DNA of 64,000 bases from HGM04593 sp045646965 (GTDB lineage: Bacteria > Bacteroidota > Bacteroidia > Bacteroidales > Bacteroidaceae), in assembly GCA_045646965.1 (NCBI GenBank), contig JAZRLR010000013.1, forward strand, positions 1 through 64,000, given 5' to 3'. Below are positions 1 through 7,594 of the stretch, piece by piece. Within the stretch, counting starts at the first letter, position 1. Each line of letters opens with the position of its first letter. Made by a program: the position numbers and the translations under genes. A model generated the notes under the pieces. That model worked only from the letters and a program-made list of their open reading frames with translations. It ran no database searches and was not told the origin of the DNA.

Positions 1-180
1 TTGTTCCAAGATGAGTTGTACATCAATGCAAATCACGCAAGTATGTAGAAATCAGAACAGTTGCCAACTCATTACCTCGTTCTTGAACTTTCCGCATAAA
101 CTTTTTATTCTTAGCGGATTATGAGATTATTCCAAAAATAGATATTTTTTTTAGATTAAGAATTACAATAATATCAAATT

Positions 181-606
181 TTAATAAGCATTGTTTGTAT
201 TTGAGATATATCCTAATTCACTCAATCCGTTATAAGCGTTCAGTTCATCAGTAATGCCTCTTGACCCCTCAACAACGAACTGCTGAATGATTGGCTGTAA
301 AGTTGCCTTGTTGGTATTCTCAACAACGAAAGCGTGAACATTCGTAATGTTTTCAATCTCACCGTTAGCATTGATAATGGCACTTCTCTCCATCATGCCA
401 AAGACAGGAGTCTTTGTCTTGGTAGAACGTCCTTGCGTATGAGGTGTACGCATAGATTTGTGTTTCCACTTCTCCTTGCCACCAATATACACCTCATCAC
501 ATCCAACAGTTCCCTCAAAGGCATCAGCATCGCTTTGTGGATAGAGTGAACGAATCTTCTGTTTTTTTCTTGTTGTCAAAATGTCCTTTAAGTACGATAA
601 CACCAA
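181..606 (-). pseudogene. ISXO2-like (IS1595 family) transposase remnant
   Basis: A 141-residue reading frame carries the core of an ISXO2-like DDE transposase: the first-Asp region reads CDEVYIGGKEKWKHKS, followed by a KTPVFGMMER strand and the second-Asp region GSRGITDELNAYNGL. Family members are normally about 300 aa, with an N-terminal zinc-ribbon part and, after the second Asp, a conserved H..N..E..W segment. Both are absent here: the frame ends in a short non-homologous tail (SNTNNAY) soon after the second Asp, and no continuation is evident in the 180 bp downstream. It is therefore a dead fragment. It marks the left edge of an AT-rich accessory stretch. Family assignment rests on motif recognition. 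Confidence 0.75.
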
Positions 607-737
607 GACCTATTACATTTATCGTGGTAGTAGATAGAACAACACCCATAATAGTATCCGAGATAAAGCCTTTAGGTGTTTTATCAGGGAAGATTACCTT
701 TAATTCTTTTTGTATTGATATTTAAACAACACAAATT

Positions 738-877
738 ATGGGTAACAACGAAAAAACTTCACCGAGAGTCGCTACTCTAGCGTCTAAATTATTGAAAATC
801 CAAAAACACCTAAAAAAGTCAAGTCTGTTGCTGCATCTGCTTTGACGCAGACTGCAAACAAGAGGAGAAAGAAATAA
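738..877 (+). pseudogene. Frameshifted small basic protein of mobile-element type
   Basis: The ATG frame reads MGNNEKTSPRVATLASKLL and then degenerates to an early stop. Moving to another frame after the LL codons gives NPKTPKKVKSVAASALTQTA followed by NKRRKK and a TAA stop. Joined, the halves make a lysine-rich protein of about 46 aa of a type (NEKTS..VA.LASK...SALTQT..K) that I recognise from small Bacteroides hypothetical proteins often found near mobile DNA. One missing base near 796-800 explains the break. Function unknown. The family recognition is from memory; the two-frame reading is seen directly. Confidence 0.55.
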
Positions 878-1023
878 CTTCAAGGATAACCTTTTTAGGT
901 ATTATCATTATTCCGTTTGCTTGTTGCGGTGTATTTACTGTCACATCCGAATAGTTGTGTGCCAAAGCTATAATATCCTTTGTCTGCGATTACAATGGGC
1001 CGTATGCACTCAGACGCTCAGTT

Positions 1024-1092
1024 AACTTTATTTTCCTCCTTCTCGCTCGGCAAAATAAACAAGTTTCTTTTGCGCTCACTCGTGCGTCAGTT
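1024..1092 (+). repeat. 69-bp palindromic repeat, copy 1, inserted in frame
   Basis: CAGTT occurs at 1019-1023 and again at 1088-1092, and the 69 bp from 1024 to 1092 is extra relative to the intact GGGtGRT gene. The core holds GCAAAATAAAC, two bases, then GTTTCTTTTGC, a near-perfect palindrome. It is about 80% identical to copy 2. The length is exactly 23 codons and the insert has no stop in the frame of the host gene. The CAGTT duplication looks like a target-site duplication. Confidence 0.8.
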
Positions 1093-1111
1093 CGCAGGTT
1101 CTTCTTCAGTT

Positions 1112-1180
1112 AAGTTCCTTTTCCTCCTTTGCGCTCGGCAAAACAAACAAGTTTATTTTGCACTCGCTTATGCGTCGGTT
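1112..1180 (+). repeat. 69-bp palindromic repeat, copy 2, inserted in frame
   Basis: The second copy follows CAGTT at 1107-1111 and ends with CGGTT at 1176-1180. It has the same length, orientation and frame as copy 1. Its core GCAAAACAAAC / GTTTATTTTGC is palindromic with one mismatch. Only 19 bp of host sequence (FAGSSS codons) separates the two copies. Confidence 0.8.
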
Positions 1181-1258
1181 CCCGCACAAGCAGCAGATGA
1201 TGGGCTTCCTCGGCATTGGAGAAGTAATGTGCAAATGAGTTAATGAAAGTCCCATACA

Positions 1259-1323
1259 TTTACAACGGCAACGCAAACGAGCGTTGCTTGCGATGGCTGA
1301 AGCTTTAGCTATACAAAGGAGTA
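1259..1323 (+). repeat. 65-bp hairpin repeat, copy A
   Basis: This 65-bp unit matches 8230-8294 at all but 6 positions and lies in the same orientation. It contains the inverted repeat GCAACGC / GCGTTGC around a 6-base loop, followed by GAAGCTTTAGCT and ACAAAGGAGTA. Both copies lie in non-coding DNA next to fragments or the flank of the GGGtGRT gene. It could be a REP- or MITE-like element. Confidence 0.75.
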
Positions 1324-1498
1324 TTGCACATTGCAATAAAGCCATTACTCGCAAAAAGGCAACAATCCCATAATAGTTGCTATTTCAGAGCGGTCATTAA
1401 GGGTTGTTTATAGCTCGTATAAGACACTCTTCAGATGGTCGCAAAATTCAATTTTACACAAACAAAGAAGACCATCATAATTATATTAATAAGCAGAA

Positions 1499-1540
1499 GC
1501 GAAGAGATTAAGAATTTTCACTTATTCTTTATCTCTTCGC
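1499..1540 (-). terminator. Long inverted repeat downstream of the DUF3472 gene
   Basis: GCGAAGAGAT (1499-1508) pairs with ATCTCTTCGC (1531-1540), and inside it AAGAAT pairs with ATTCTT around an 8-base loop. It lies 25 bp past the stop of the minus-strand gene. No strong T tract follows, so it may be a terminator or an mRNA-stabilising hairpin. Confidence 0.6.
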
Positions 1541-1564
1541 CTGCACTTGTCGCTTTATGAATTT

Positions 1565-2839
1565 CTATTCGAGTGTCGAGAAATCAATATCAGGAGATTC
1601 GGTCACATTGCCTTTACGCTCAAAATAGGTTCCAGATTTCATATACTCATCAAAAAAACCTCCCATAGAAAGGAAGAAGCAGTCTCCCTCTATGCCACCT
1701 GTATAGTCGAGACGCATCTCTTTGGCACCCGTCGTATCACAAGAGAAACGTGCTTTAGATACAGGAACCCAACGGCCGTCAGTTGTACGTGCCCATTGGT
1801 TGGTATAGTATGCTTTTCGATTGATATAGCCCATTACCGGATTAAAGTTTTCAAGAAATGAATGCGCTCCTGTGTACCAAGTAGATGTCTGAGGGCGACG
1901 GAATGATGCGATAAGAGACCATTCTCCCTTGTTGTTATCAAAAAAGTAAGCTGTATAAATAGTATTACCATTACCATCAGGTTTTACCCCCACAAGAAAA
2001 CGACAACGCTCGCCAGCCTTCCAATCATAGTGTATGTAGCTTTGACCACCCGAACCTTCATTTCCAAAATCTTTTATTATCGTATTCTCACCTTTTTTTA
2101 CTAGTGTCACTCGCATAGTATCAGGTATCTCGGCAGGATTGTCGGTTTCAAAAGGACTCCACACCGAGAATAATACCCTTCTCTTGTGTGGGCTGTTATT
2201 CTGCATTCCGAAGTAGCCTTGACTGAATCCACAAGCCATATAATAACTGCTGGGTATATCGCCTTCCTCAGGAACAATAACTTCGTTGTAGAACCACTCC
2301 ACATCTTCTTTAGGGAGAACATATCCTAAATGCACAGACGGGCCACGACGTCCGAAGTGGGTGCTGAAATCGGGTGCCACAAACGCTATATTTTGCATTT
2401 CGCCCCCAACAATAACAGCAGCTACGGAACCAAAGCTCTCACCCTCATTTATTTTAAGACCACGAATATCCATCTTTATATATCCGGGAGTTTTCACCTT
2501 GAATGTTCCAACATCTATACGCGAGAAAGTATCACTATTGAGTGTAACCTTTTTTCTCTTGCCTAACAAAGAGACCTCAATGCGAGACTTGCCTTTTGCC
2601 TGCAAAGCAATATCAATTTTACCGCACTCATTTGCTCTAAAATAAAAGCTTATTACAGTTTCTTTGTCAATCCAATTGCGTATTGTATTACTGCGTTCGT
2701 CAATAGAGGCAGAATTTCCAGAGGTAATATACGCATTACCTGCTGCATTGACTACATATTCACTTTGAGCGACAGCTGGCAAATGAGCAAAAAGAGCAAG
2801 CATTAAGGATGCCAGCAATAAAAGTCCTTTGAGTTTCAT
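1565..2839 (-). CDS. Secreted DUF5077/DUF3472 domain protein
   Basis: A 424-aa protein with a clear signal peptide (MKLKGLLLLASLMLALFA... cleaved after VAQ). The N-terminal ~130 residues look like a DUF5077-type beta-sandwich. The remainder matches DUF3472, with an aromatic-rich core (SVHLGYVLP, WFYNEVIVPEEGD, YYMACGFSQGYFGMQ, SYIHYDW, TGAHSFLENF) and a G-G-F-F motif near the end. The family is common in Bacteroidetes and is exported; its biochemical role is not established, though it is often found with glycan-degradation genes. It stands alone between repeats and an integrase, with no partner hydrolase or SusCD pair nearby. ATG at 2839 is the natural start because the signal peptide follows at once. 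Domain names are from memory. Confidence 0.75.
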   Translation of the reverse strand: MKLKGLLLLASLMLALFAHLPAVAQSEYVVNAAGNAYITSGNSASIDERSNTIRNWIDKETVISFYFRANECGKIDIALQAKGKSRIEVSLLGKRKKVTLNSDTFSRIDVGTFKVKTPGYIKMDIRGLKINEGESFGSVAAVIVGGEMQNIAFVAPDFSTHFGRRGPSVHLGYVLPKEDVEWFYNEVIVPEEGDIPSSYYMACGFSQGYFGMQNNSPHKRRVLFSVWSPFETDNPAEIPDTMRVTLVKKGENTIIKDFGNEGSGGQSYIHYDWKAGERCRFLVGVKPDGNGNTIYTAYFFDNNKGEWSLIASFRRPQTSTWYTGAHSFLENFNPVMGYINRKAYYTNQWARTTDGRWVPVSKARFSCDTTGAKEMRLDYTGGIEGDCFFLSMGGFFDEYMKSGTYFERKGNVTESPDIDFSTLE

Positions 2840-2938
2840 TGTAATTTATTTTATTGGTTAATATTGTTATCTAACATTTTACAAATATATAAATATTTAT
2901 CCACTTGCTTGTAAAATTTACGTTTATTTGCAATAAAA

Positions 2939-2968
2939 TTGCGAATTATTAGTGATGCATTAACTTTG
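2939..2968 (+). promoter_or_regulatory. Bacteroidetes-type promoter for the recombinase gene
   Basis: TTG (2939-2941), 19 bp, then TAACTTTG (2961-2968) matches the TTTG-N19-21-TAnnTTTG consensus. The -7 box lies inside a perfect 7-bp inverted repeat, TGATGCA (2953-2959) / TGCATCA (2967-2973), which could serve as an operator. The recombinase ATG is 22 bp downstream of the box. Confidence 0.6.
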
Positions 2969-2990
2969 CATCATTGTTTGGTCTGATGCG

Positions 2991-3518
2991 ATGAACCTTA
3001 TTCGCAAATTAGCTAAAGATGGAAATTATAAGATGTCTTTGCTTATTGCACTTGGCTGTTTCACAGGATTGCGAATATCTGATATTCTTGCTTTGCGATG
3101 GAATCAAATTCTATATGCCGAGACCATAATTGAGAAAAAGACAGGCAAGCAGAGAACACTCCGCTTGAATCCGCAACTGCAAAAACACATACAGGAGTGC
3201 TATGAGCATATACAGCCAATCGGACTGAAAGCACCTATCTTGGTAAGTCAGAAAGGGACGATTTTCACCATTCAGCGCATCAATGTAATCTTGAAAGAGA
3301 TTAAGCGGAAATATCGCTTGAAAGTGAAGAACTTTTCTTGCCATTCGCTCCGCAAGACCTTTGGACGACAAGTTTACACAATGAACGGTGAGAACAGCGA
3401 ACTTGCTTTAGTTAAGCTTATGGAGCTGTTTAATTACAGTAGCGTAGCAATAACTAAACGTTATCTTGGTTTAAGACAAGAGGAAATTTTACAGACCTAT
3501 CACTGTCTGAGTTTCTGA
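2991..3518 (+). CDS. Tyrosine recombinase, catalytic domain only
   Basis: A 175-aa protein matching the C-terminal catalytic domain of phage-type integrases. Visible catalytic elements are the first Arg in TGLRISD, a beta-hairpin Lys, the box-II H-x-x-R in CHSLRKTFG, and the nucleophilic Tyr in TKRYLGLRQEE near the C-terminus. The usual N-terminal SAM-like DNA-binding domain (about 100-200 aa) is absent, and the start is close to a good promoter, so this seems to be a naturally short form rather than a truncation. No excisionase, relaxase or att site is obvious. It may act on local inverted repeats or be left from a lost mobile element. Membership of the tyrosine recombinase family is certain; the target is not known. 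Confidence 0.85.
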   Translation: MNLIRKLAKDGNYKMSLLIALGCFTGLRISDILALRWNQILYAETIIEKKTGKQRTLRLNPQLQKHIQECYEHIQPIGLKAPILVSQKGTIFTIQRINVILKEIKRKYRLKVKNFSCHSLRKTFGRQVYTMNGENSELALVKLMELFNYSSVAITKRYLGLRQEEILQTYHCLSF

Positions 3519-3574
3519 AATATGGGACGGCGACATTTTTTGAGGAAAAAACTGTGTTACCAAAGTTAATAATA

Positions 3575-3582
3575 TATCTTTG
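3575..3582 (+). promoter_or_regulatory. -7 box upstream of the small membrane-anchored protein
   Basis: TATCTTTG fits TAnnTTTG and lies 20 bp before the ATG at 3602. No good -33 TTTG is seen at the right distance. Confidence 0.4.
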
Positions 3583-3601
3583 TCATAGAATAGTTTTGCA
3601 A

Positions 3602-4000
3602 ATGATAACTATAAAAAATATACTGAAATATTTTATTCCATTTGTAATTGTTGCTATTACTTTTATAATAAGTGGTGCGGAGATGTCTGACTTTATAAAT
3701 CAAGAAAGCCAGGCTGATATTTCATACTCGGATATCAATGTTCATTATTATGATTATGATACACCTAATGCAGACCTGAACCTCCCCCGTCAAATATCAG
3801 GTACAAGTAATATCCCTCGCACGCTGAATGTTGCCAAGAGGACAAGTAATTGGCATAAGAATAACTTTGAATTTGTCAAAAGCGGCAAAGTTGTTAATGT
3901 CTGCATCTGTAATTTTGATAAAAAAGAGTCTTTAAGCTATCATCTTCGTTTTGTCAAGTCTGCGTCATGGTTGATTAGTCTTGGCAAACTTGTCATTTAG
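3602..4000 (+). CDS. Conserved Bacteroidales small protein with one N-terminal membrane segment
   Basis: 132 aa starting at MITIKNILKYF; the ATG at 3554 is upstream of the -7 box and is rejected. Residues 9-24 (YFIPFVIVAITFIISG) form a membrane anchor or uncleaved signal. The rest contains LPRQIS, RTSNWHKNNFEFVKSGKVV and a C-terminal LISLGKLVI, a motif set I recognise from a family of roughly 120-130-aa Bacteroides hypothetical proteins (LPRQ...R....KNN.EF.K.GK......SLGKL.I). Function unknown. It is followed by a hairpin and then a separate three-gene cluster. Confidence 0.65.
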   Translation: MITIKNILKYFIPFVIVAITFIISGAEMSDFINQESQADISYSDINVHYYDYDTPNADLNLPRQISGTSNIPRTLNVAKRTSNWHKNNFEFVKSGKVVNVCICNFDKKESLSYHLRFVKSASWLISLGKLVI

Positions 4001-4020
4001 TAGATTGTATAATAAGTCTT

Positions 4021-4057
4021 TAACGACATTGCCTTATGTAAGAAGGCGATGCCGTTA
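4021..4057 (+). terminator. Imperfect hairpin after the small protein gene
   Basis: TAACG-a-CAT-t-GCCTT pairs with AAGGC-g-ATG-c-CGTTA around a 7-base loop, 20 bp past the stop codon. There is no long T run after it, so termination efficiency is uncertain. Confidence 0.5.
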
Positions 4058-4124
4058 TGTTTGTCGTGTAGACAATAATCTTGAAAATTATACATAATTT
4101 AAACCAAATAAACTAAATGATAAA

Positions 4125-4571
4125 ATGGAAAAGAAATTTATTAAAGTTCGCTTAATCAACGATAATGTTATATTTACATCACTAATAGCTGGCGGGGTTA
4201 TTCTTACACTCATCTTTGATACTCTTGAAATAGACCTTGCAGGATATGTATTAATGGCTATAGGAGTTCTTGGCTTCTGCTTCTTGAAACGTGGATACAA
4301 AGATATTGAAACGCAAGAAAAATATTTGGCAAAGGATTTCTCATTTCCTGGGAATATTAAGACCTCAATACTTTCAGCACTGGCTTTGTCGCCAGGGGAG
4401 ATTGATTTAACTCAAGATGGAAAAGGAACGACCTTGATGTTAAAAATGTATTATAGTGAATCTTCCGGAAAAGCATATTTGCAACTTTTTGAATATATAC
4501 CTTATCATTACGAACCTTGTTCTGAGATGTACGAATATGAAATCAGTAGGATTAAAAACCTGTTAAAGTAA
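4125..4571 (+). CDS. Hypothetical two-TM membrane protein
   Basis: 148 aa. Residues 18-35 (FTSLIAGGVILTLIFDTL) and 38-56 (DLAGYVLMAIGVLGFCFL) form a membrane hairpin. A soluble tail of about 90 residues follows, ending in alternating charged and aromatic residues (YYSESSGKAYLQLFEYIPYHYEP). The next gene starts 2 bp after its stop, so it is very likely co-transcribed with the cation exchanger. I do not recognise a named family; a role as an accessory or regulatory partner of the exchanger is inference from position only. Confidence 0.65.
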   Translation: MEKKFIKVRLINDNVIFTSLIAGGVILTLIFDTLEIDLAGYVLMAIGVLGFCFLKRGYKDIETQEKYLAKDFSFPGNIKTSILSALALSPGEIDLTQDGKGTTLMLKMYYSESSGKAYLQLFEYIPYHYEPCSEMYEYEISRIKNLLK

Positions 4572-4572
4572 G

Positions 4573-5520
4573 ATGGAATATATTATCCTTATTACATCTT
4601 TAGTTGGCATCGTCTTCGGTGCAGACTATCTTGTAGCCGGAGCGGTGTCCATTGCTAAGAAATATCGTGTGTCTGATTTTGTTATCGGAGCTGCTATTGT
4701 TGGAGTTGGTACCTCCATGCCTGAATTCGTGGTAAGTTTTTTAGGGGCATTAAATGGAAATGCTGATGTGGCTATAGGCAACGTTGTAGGCTCTAACATT
4801 TTTAATGTTCTGGGCATTGCAGGAGTGACAGCATTATTCTTTCCAATTGCAATAGATAAGAAGAATATGAAATTTGAGATACCACTATGTATAATGGTAT
4901 CAATACTGCTCACTATTCTTGTATTAAATTTCTTCAATGGAACTCCTGCAACGATAAGTCGCATAGATGGTCTATTATTATTGGCCGGTTTTGTATTGTT
5001 TATGTGGTATTCGTTTTTTCGTGAAAGAAAAAACAAGAAGACAATCGTTGTTGATGTAGAAAAGCCATCTCCTTTGTGGATAGCAGTAGCCAAAGTGGTC
5101 GGAGGTTTGATGTTGCTTATCACAAGCTGCGATTTGTTTGTTGATAATGCTGTCCTCATTGCAAAATCCTTTGGCGTAAACGACGCTTTCATATCGTTAA
5201 CGCTTATTGCCTGTGGTACTTCATTGCCTGAGTTAGCAGCTTCTGTAGCTGCGGCAGTAAAAAAAAATACCGATATGGCATTAGGTAATATAATAGGTTC
5301 AAATATATTTAACATAACACTTATTCTTGGGCTTAGCTCGCAAGTTATGCCATTAACATCTTTAGGGATAACATTTATTGATTATTGTGTTATGATTGCT
5401 GCTGCCATACTGCCTTTGATAATTGGATTAAGAGGTATAATTGGGCGAATAAGTGGTTTGTTTATGATAGTGTGTTTCGTAATTTATAATTGGTATCTTG
5501 TAATAAATCAAATAACATAA
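4573..5520 (+). CDS. Calcium/sodium antiporter (CaCA family, YrbG type)
   Basis: 315 aa with about ten membrane segments and the two inverted alpha repeats of the Ca2+/cation antiporter superfamily. Repeat 1 has GVGTSMPEF at about 44-52 and GNVVGSNIFN at about 69-78; repeat 2 has ACGTSLPEL near 215 and GNIIGSNIFN near 240. The Glu of each PE motif and the polar G-S-N residues form the cation sites in this superfamily. It exchanges Na+ or H+ for Ca2+ across the inner membrane. It follows a two-TM protein by 2 bp and is followed 2 bp later by a Na/Pi cotransporter, so the three look like one operon ending at the hairpin at 7283. Confidence 0.93.
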   Translation: MEYIILITSLVGIVFGADYLVAGAVSIAKKYRVSDFVIGAAIVGVGTSMPEFVVSFLGALNGNADVAIGNVVGSNIFNVLGIAGVTALFFPIAIDKKNMKFEIPLCIMVSILLTILVLNFFNGTPATISRIDGLLLLAGFVLFMWYSFFRERKNKKTIVVDVEKPSPLWIAVAKVVGGLMLLITSCDLFVDNAVLIAKSFGVNDAFISLTLIACGTSLPELAASVAAAVKKNTDMALGNIIGSNIFNITLILGLSSQVMPLTSLGITFIDYCVMIAAAILPLIIGLRGIIGRISGLFMIVCFVIYNWYLVINQIT

Positions 5521-5522
5521 AA

Positions 5523-7259
5523 ATGGGAATACTTCAAATTTTTACACTTCTAGGAGCATTAGGTATGTTCCTGTACGGAATGAATTTAATGAGCTCTGGA
5601 CTTCAAAAGGCTTCTGGTGATAAACTCCGTGGGCTGCTCTCTTCAATGACCTCTAATCCCTTTAAGGGCGTTATAACAGGTTTAGGAATAACTTCAGTCA
5701 TTCAGTCATCATCAGCAACTACCGTTATGGTAGTAAGTTTTGTCAATGCCGGTCTTCTTACCCTTGTGCAAGCCATAGGTGTTATTATGGGTGCAAATAT
5801 AGGTACAACAGTAACAGCATGGCTTGTGTCTTGGCTTGGATTTAAGGCAGACATTTCAATTCTGGCCATACCTTTAATGGCATTTGGCTTTCTTTTCTCA
5901 AACTCCAAAAAGAACCAACGTCAGAATATAGGTGAACTTATTGTTGGTTTCTGTTTGTTGTTTCTCGGACTTTCTTTTATGAAAGAATCAGTGCCGGATT
6001 TGAACGAGACACCACAGGTACTGGAATTCGTAAAAAGTTGGTCAAGTTATGGATTCAGTTCCGTACTTATTTTTTTAGTTTTTGGCACGGTGCTGACTTT
6101 AGTACTCCAATCGTCTTCGGCGACAATGGCTATCACGCTCATTATGCTAAGCATGGGATGGATTCCTTTCGATATGGCCTGTGCAATGGTGCTTGGTGAG
6201 AATATAGGTACAACAATCACAGCCAACATTGCTGCGTCGGTTGGAAATACACAGGCTAAACGAGCTGCTATGTCGCACACGATATTCAATGTGTTTGGTG
6301 TTATGTGGGCGTTGGCTCTATTTCGCCCATTCCTTGCTCTGGTTGGTTGTATAACCGAGAATCTGTTCGGTTTGCCCAATCCTGCATCAGAAGGATTTGC
6401 AGTCAGTGAATCAACCTCGGCAGAAGGTACGGCTGCTTTGTATGGACTCTCTATGTTGCATACGCTGTTTAATACCATCAACACACTTGTATTGATATGG
6501 TTTATTAAATATATTGAAAAAGCAGTTGTGTGGATTATAAAGGCACCCGAAAATAAAGACGCTGAAATATTTAGGCTTAAATATATTTCGGCAGGTCCTG
6601 TAGCTACTCCGGAACTTGCTACCGAACAGGCATTCGATGAAATTATACATTTCGCTCAAATATCAAGAACAGGGCTCGGGTATGCAAAATTGGCAATATC
6701 CGAGAATGATTCCAATAAATTTGAAGAGTTACGTGCTAAATTGGTTAAATACGAGGAGATTTCGGACAGAATAGAATATGAAATTGCTTCATTCTTGAAT
6801 GGCGTATCGTTGGGAGACATCAGCGAGGCAACTTCTATAAAGATTAAGGCAATGTACAAGATAATAGGAGAGCTGGAATCGCTAGGAGATTCAGGTGAGG
6901 CCATCAGCCGTATTATATTTAGAAGAAATATTCATAACAAGAAGTTTAGTGCTGAGGCTATATGTAATCTTAAAAAGATGGCAGATACTGTTGATACCGC
7001 ATATGGTGTAATGATTGAAAATCTTGAGGCTGCACATCAAGGAACTCTTGTTGATATTTCTAACGCCTATAATTCCGAGAATCGTATTAATGAATTAAGG
7101 AACATTCTTCGAGAATCCGAGATTGAGGAGATGGAAAACGGCGAAAAGAATTATCAAGAAAGTGTATATTATATGGATATTGTTAGTGAACTTGAACGTA
7201 TGGGAGATTTTATTATCAATATATCTCAAGATTTAAAAAAGTCGTTTATTCATAAATAA
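5523..7259 (+). CDS. Na/Pi cotransporter family protein with PhoU-like C-terminal domain
   Basis: 578 aa from the ATG at 5523, 2 bp after the exchanger stop. The first ~330 residues hold two Na_Pi_cotrans repeats, each with the signature QSSSAT (about residues 61-66 and 195-200) and a GxNIGTT motif. The C-terminal ~200 residues are helical and PhoU-like (ELESLGDSGEAISRI and the matching SELERMGDFIINISQDL). The family takes up phosphate with Na+ or, as in YjbB, exports it; direction cannot be read from sequence. Pairing with a Na+/Ca2+ exchanger suggests coupled phosphate, calcium and sodium handling, which is inference. Confidence 0.92.
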   Translation: MGILQIFTLLGALGMFLYGMNLMSSGLQKASGDKLRGLLSSMTSNPFKGVITGLGITSVIQSSSATTVMVVSFVNAGLLTLVQAIGVIMGANIGTTVTAWLVSWLGFKADISILAIPLMAFGFLFSNSKKNQRQNIGELIVGFCLLFLGLSFMKESVPDLNETPQVLEFVKSWSSYGFSSVLIFLVFGTVLTLVLQSSSATMAITLIMLSMGWIPFDMACAMVLGENIGTTITANIAASVGNTQAKRAAMSHTIFNVFGVMWALALFRPFLALVGCITENLFGLPNPASEGFAVSESTSAEGTAALYGLSMLHTLFNTINTLVLIWFIKYIEKAVVWIIKAPENKDAEIFRLKYISAGPVATPELATEQAFDEIIHFAQISRTGLGYAKLAISENDSNKFEELRAKLVKYEEISDRIEYEIASFLNGVSLGDISEATSIKIKAMYKIIGELESLGDSGEAISRIIFRRNIHNKKFSAEAICNLKKMADTVDTAYGVMIENLEAAHQGTLVDISNAYNSENRINELRNILRESEIEEMENGEKNYQESVYYMDIVSELERMGDFIINISQDLKKSFIHK

Positions 7260-7282
7260 TTAGCAAAGAAAATATTTATATA

Positions 7283-7321
7283 CAGTGGTTCTTGTAAACT
7301 ACAAAGAACCACTGTGTTTTT
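7283..7321 (+). terminator. Rho-independent terminator after the Na/Pi gene
   Basis: CAGTGGTTCTT (7283-7293) pairs perfectly with AAGAACCACTG (7304-7314) around a 10-base loop and is followed by TGTTTTT. It lies 24 bp after the stop and closes the three-gene transport operon. Confidence 0.9.
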
Positions 7322-7396
7322 ATTGCCAGCCTCCTTTACCAAAATGTGTAAAACGCAGTCGAATCCGGTTTAACCCCTAAAATATATGCTGATTAA

Positions 7397-7594
7397 GCAA
7401 TTTTGTTCCCAGTTATATGGTTCAGAATCGCAGAATAGCGTTCGGGTAGTGCTATCCCGGATGTCATCGAAGAAAAAGAGCGCATCGTGATTATACCAGA
7501 GAAATTTATAGACGATATTGAGCATATCGCTAAATACAGAGTCGGGTTGAAATACTCCCCACAGAAAAAGAGAAAGAACATTGCCTTATGTTAG
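7397..7594 (+). pseudogene. Degraded coding fragment with internal stop
   Basis: One plus frame reads AILFPVIWFRIAE, a TAG stop, then RSGSAIPDVIEEKERIVIIP and EKFIDDIEHIAKYRVGLKYS, ending PQKKRKNIALC and TAG. The residue composition is that of real protein and the stop sits where a Tyr codon (TAC or TAT) would read through, giving AEYRSGS. No start codon or upstream coding is present. It is most likely the C-terminal end of a lost gene. I do not recognise the family. Confidence 0.4.

Larger units (their letters stand above)
992..1250 (+). pseudogene. Inverted, partial copy of GGGtGRT gene 3' end carrying two 69-bp insertions
   Basis: The plus strand reads TMGRMHSDAQ, 23 foreign codons, FAGSSS, another 23 foreign codons, then VPA and a frameshifted version of HVEMMGFLGIG. 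The unbroken sequence occurs near the end of the intact GGGtGRT gene on the minus strand at 8666-9676. After the GIG equivalent the remnant jumps to the last codon and stop (AAGTAA) and continues about 25 bp into sequence matching the 3' flank of the intact gene. It is thus a decayed copy in opposite orientation, with an internal deletion, a one-base insertion at 1188-1195 and two repeat insertions. It is not expected to make a functional protein. Confidence 0.85.

Noticed and set aside
23..110. Short minus-strand reading FMRKVQERGNELATVLISTY followed by LRDLH and a stop near the left edge.
   Set aside because: Protein-like but only about 25-30 codons with a stop just upstream; could be a scrap of a mobile-element gene, but nothing supports a functional gene.
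537..725. Readable frames on both strands between the transposase fragment and the small gene (for instance the minus-strand IMGVVLSTTTINVIGLGVIV).
   Set aside because: No start with a plausible ribosome site and no family recognised; might be decayed coding sequence but the evidence is too thin.
980..1243. An 87-aa open frame read as a protein.
   Set aside because: It is the GGGtGRT remnant with two in-frame repeat insertions and a frameshift, explained as a pseudogene.
4026..4039. The same 14-mer (ACATTGCCTTATGT) also at 7578-7591.
   Set aside because: Too short to claim a repeat family; may be chance or a shared scrap of the degraded gene.
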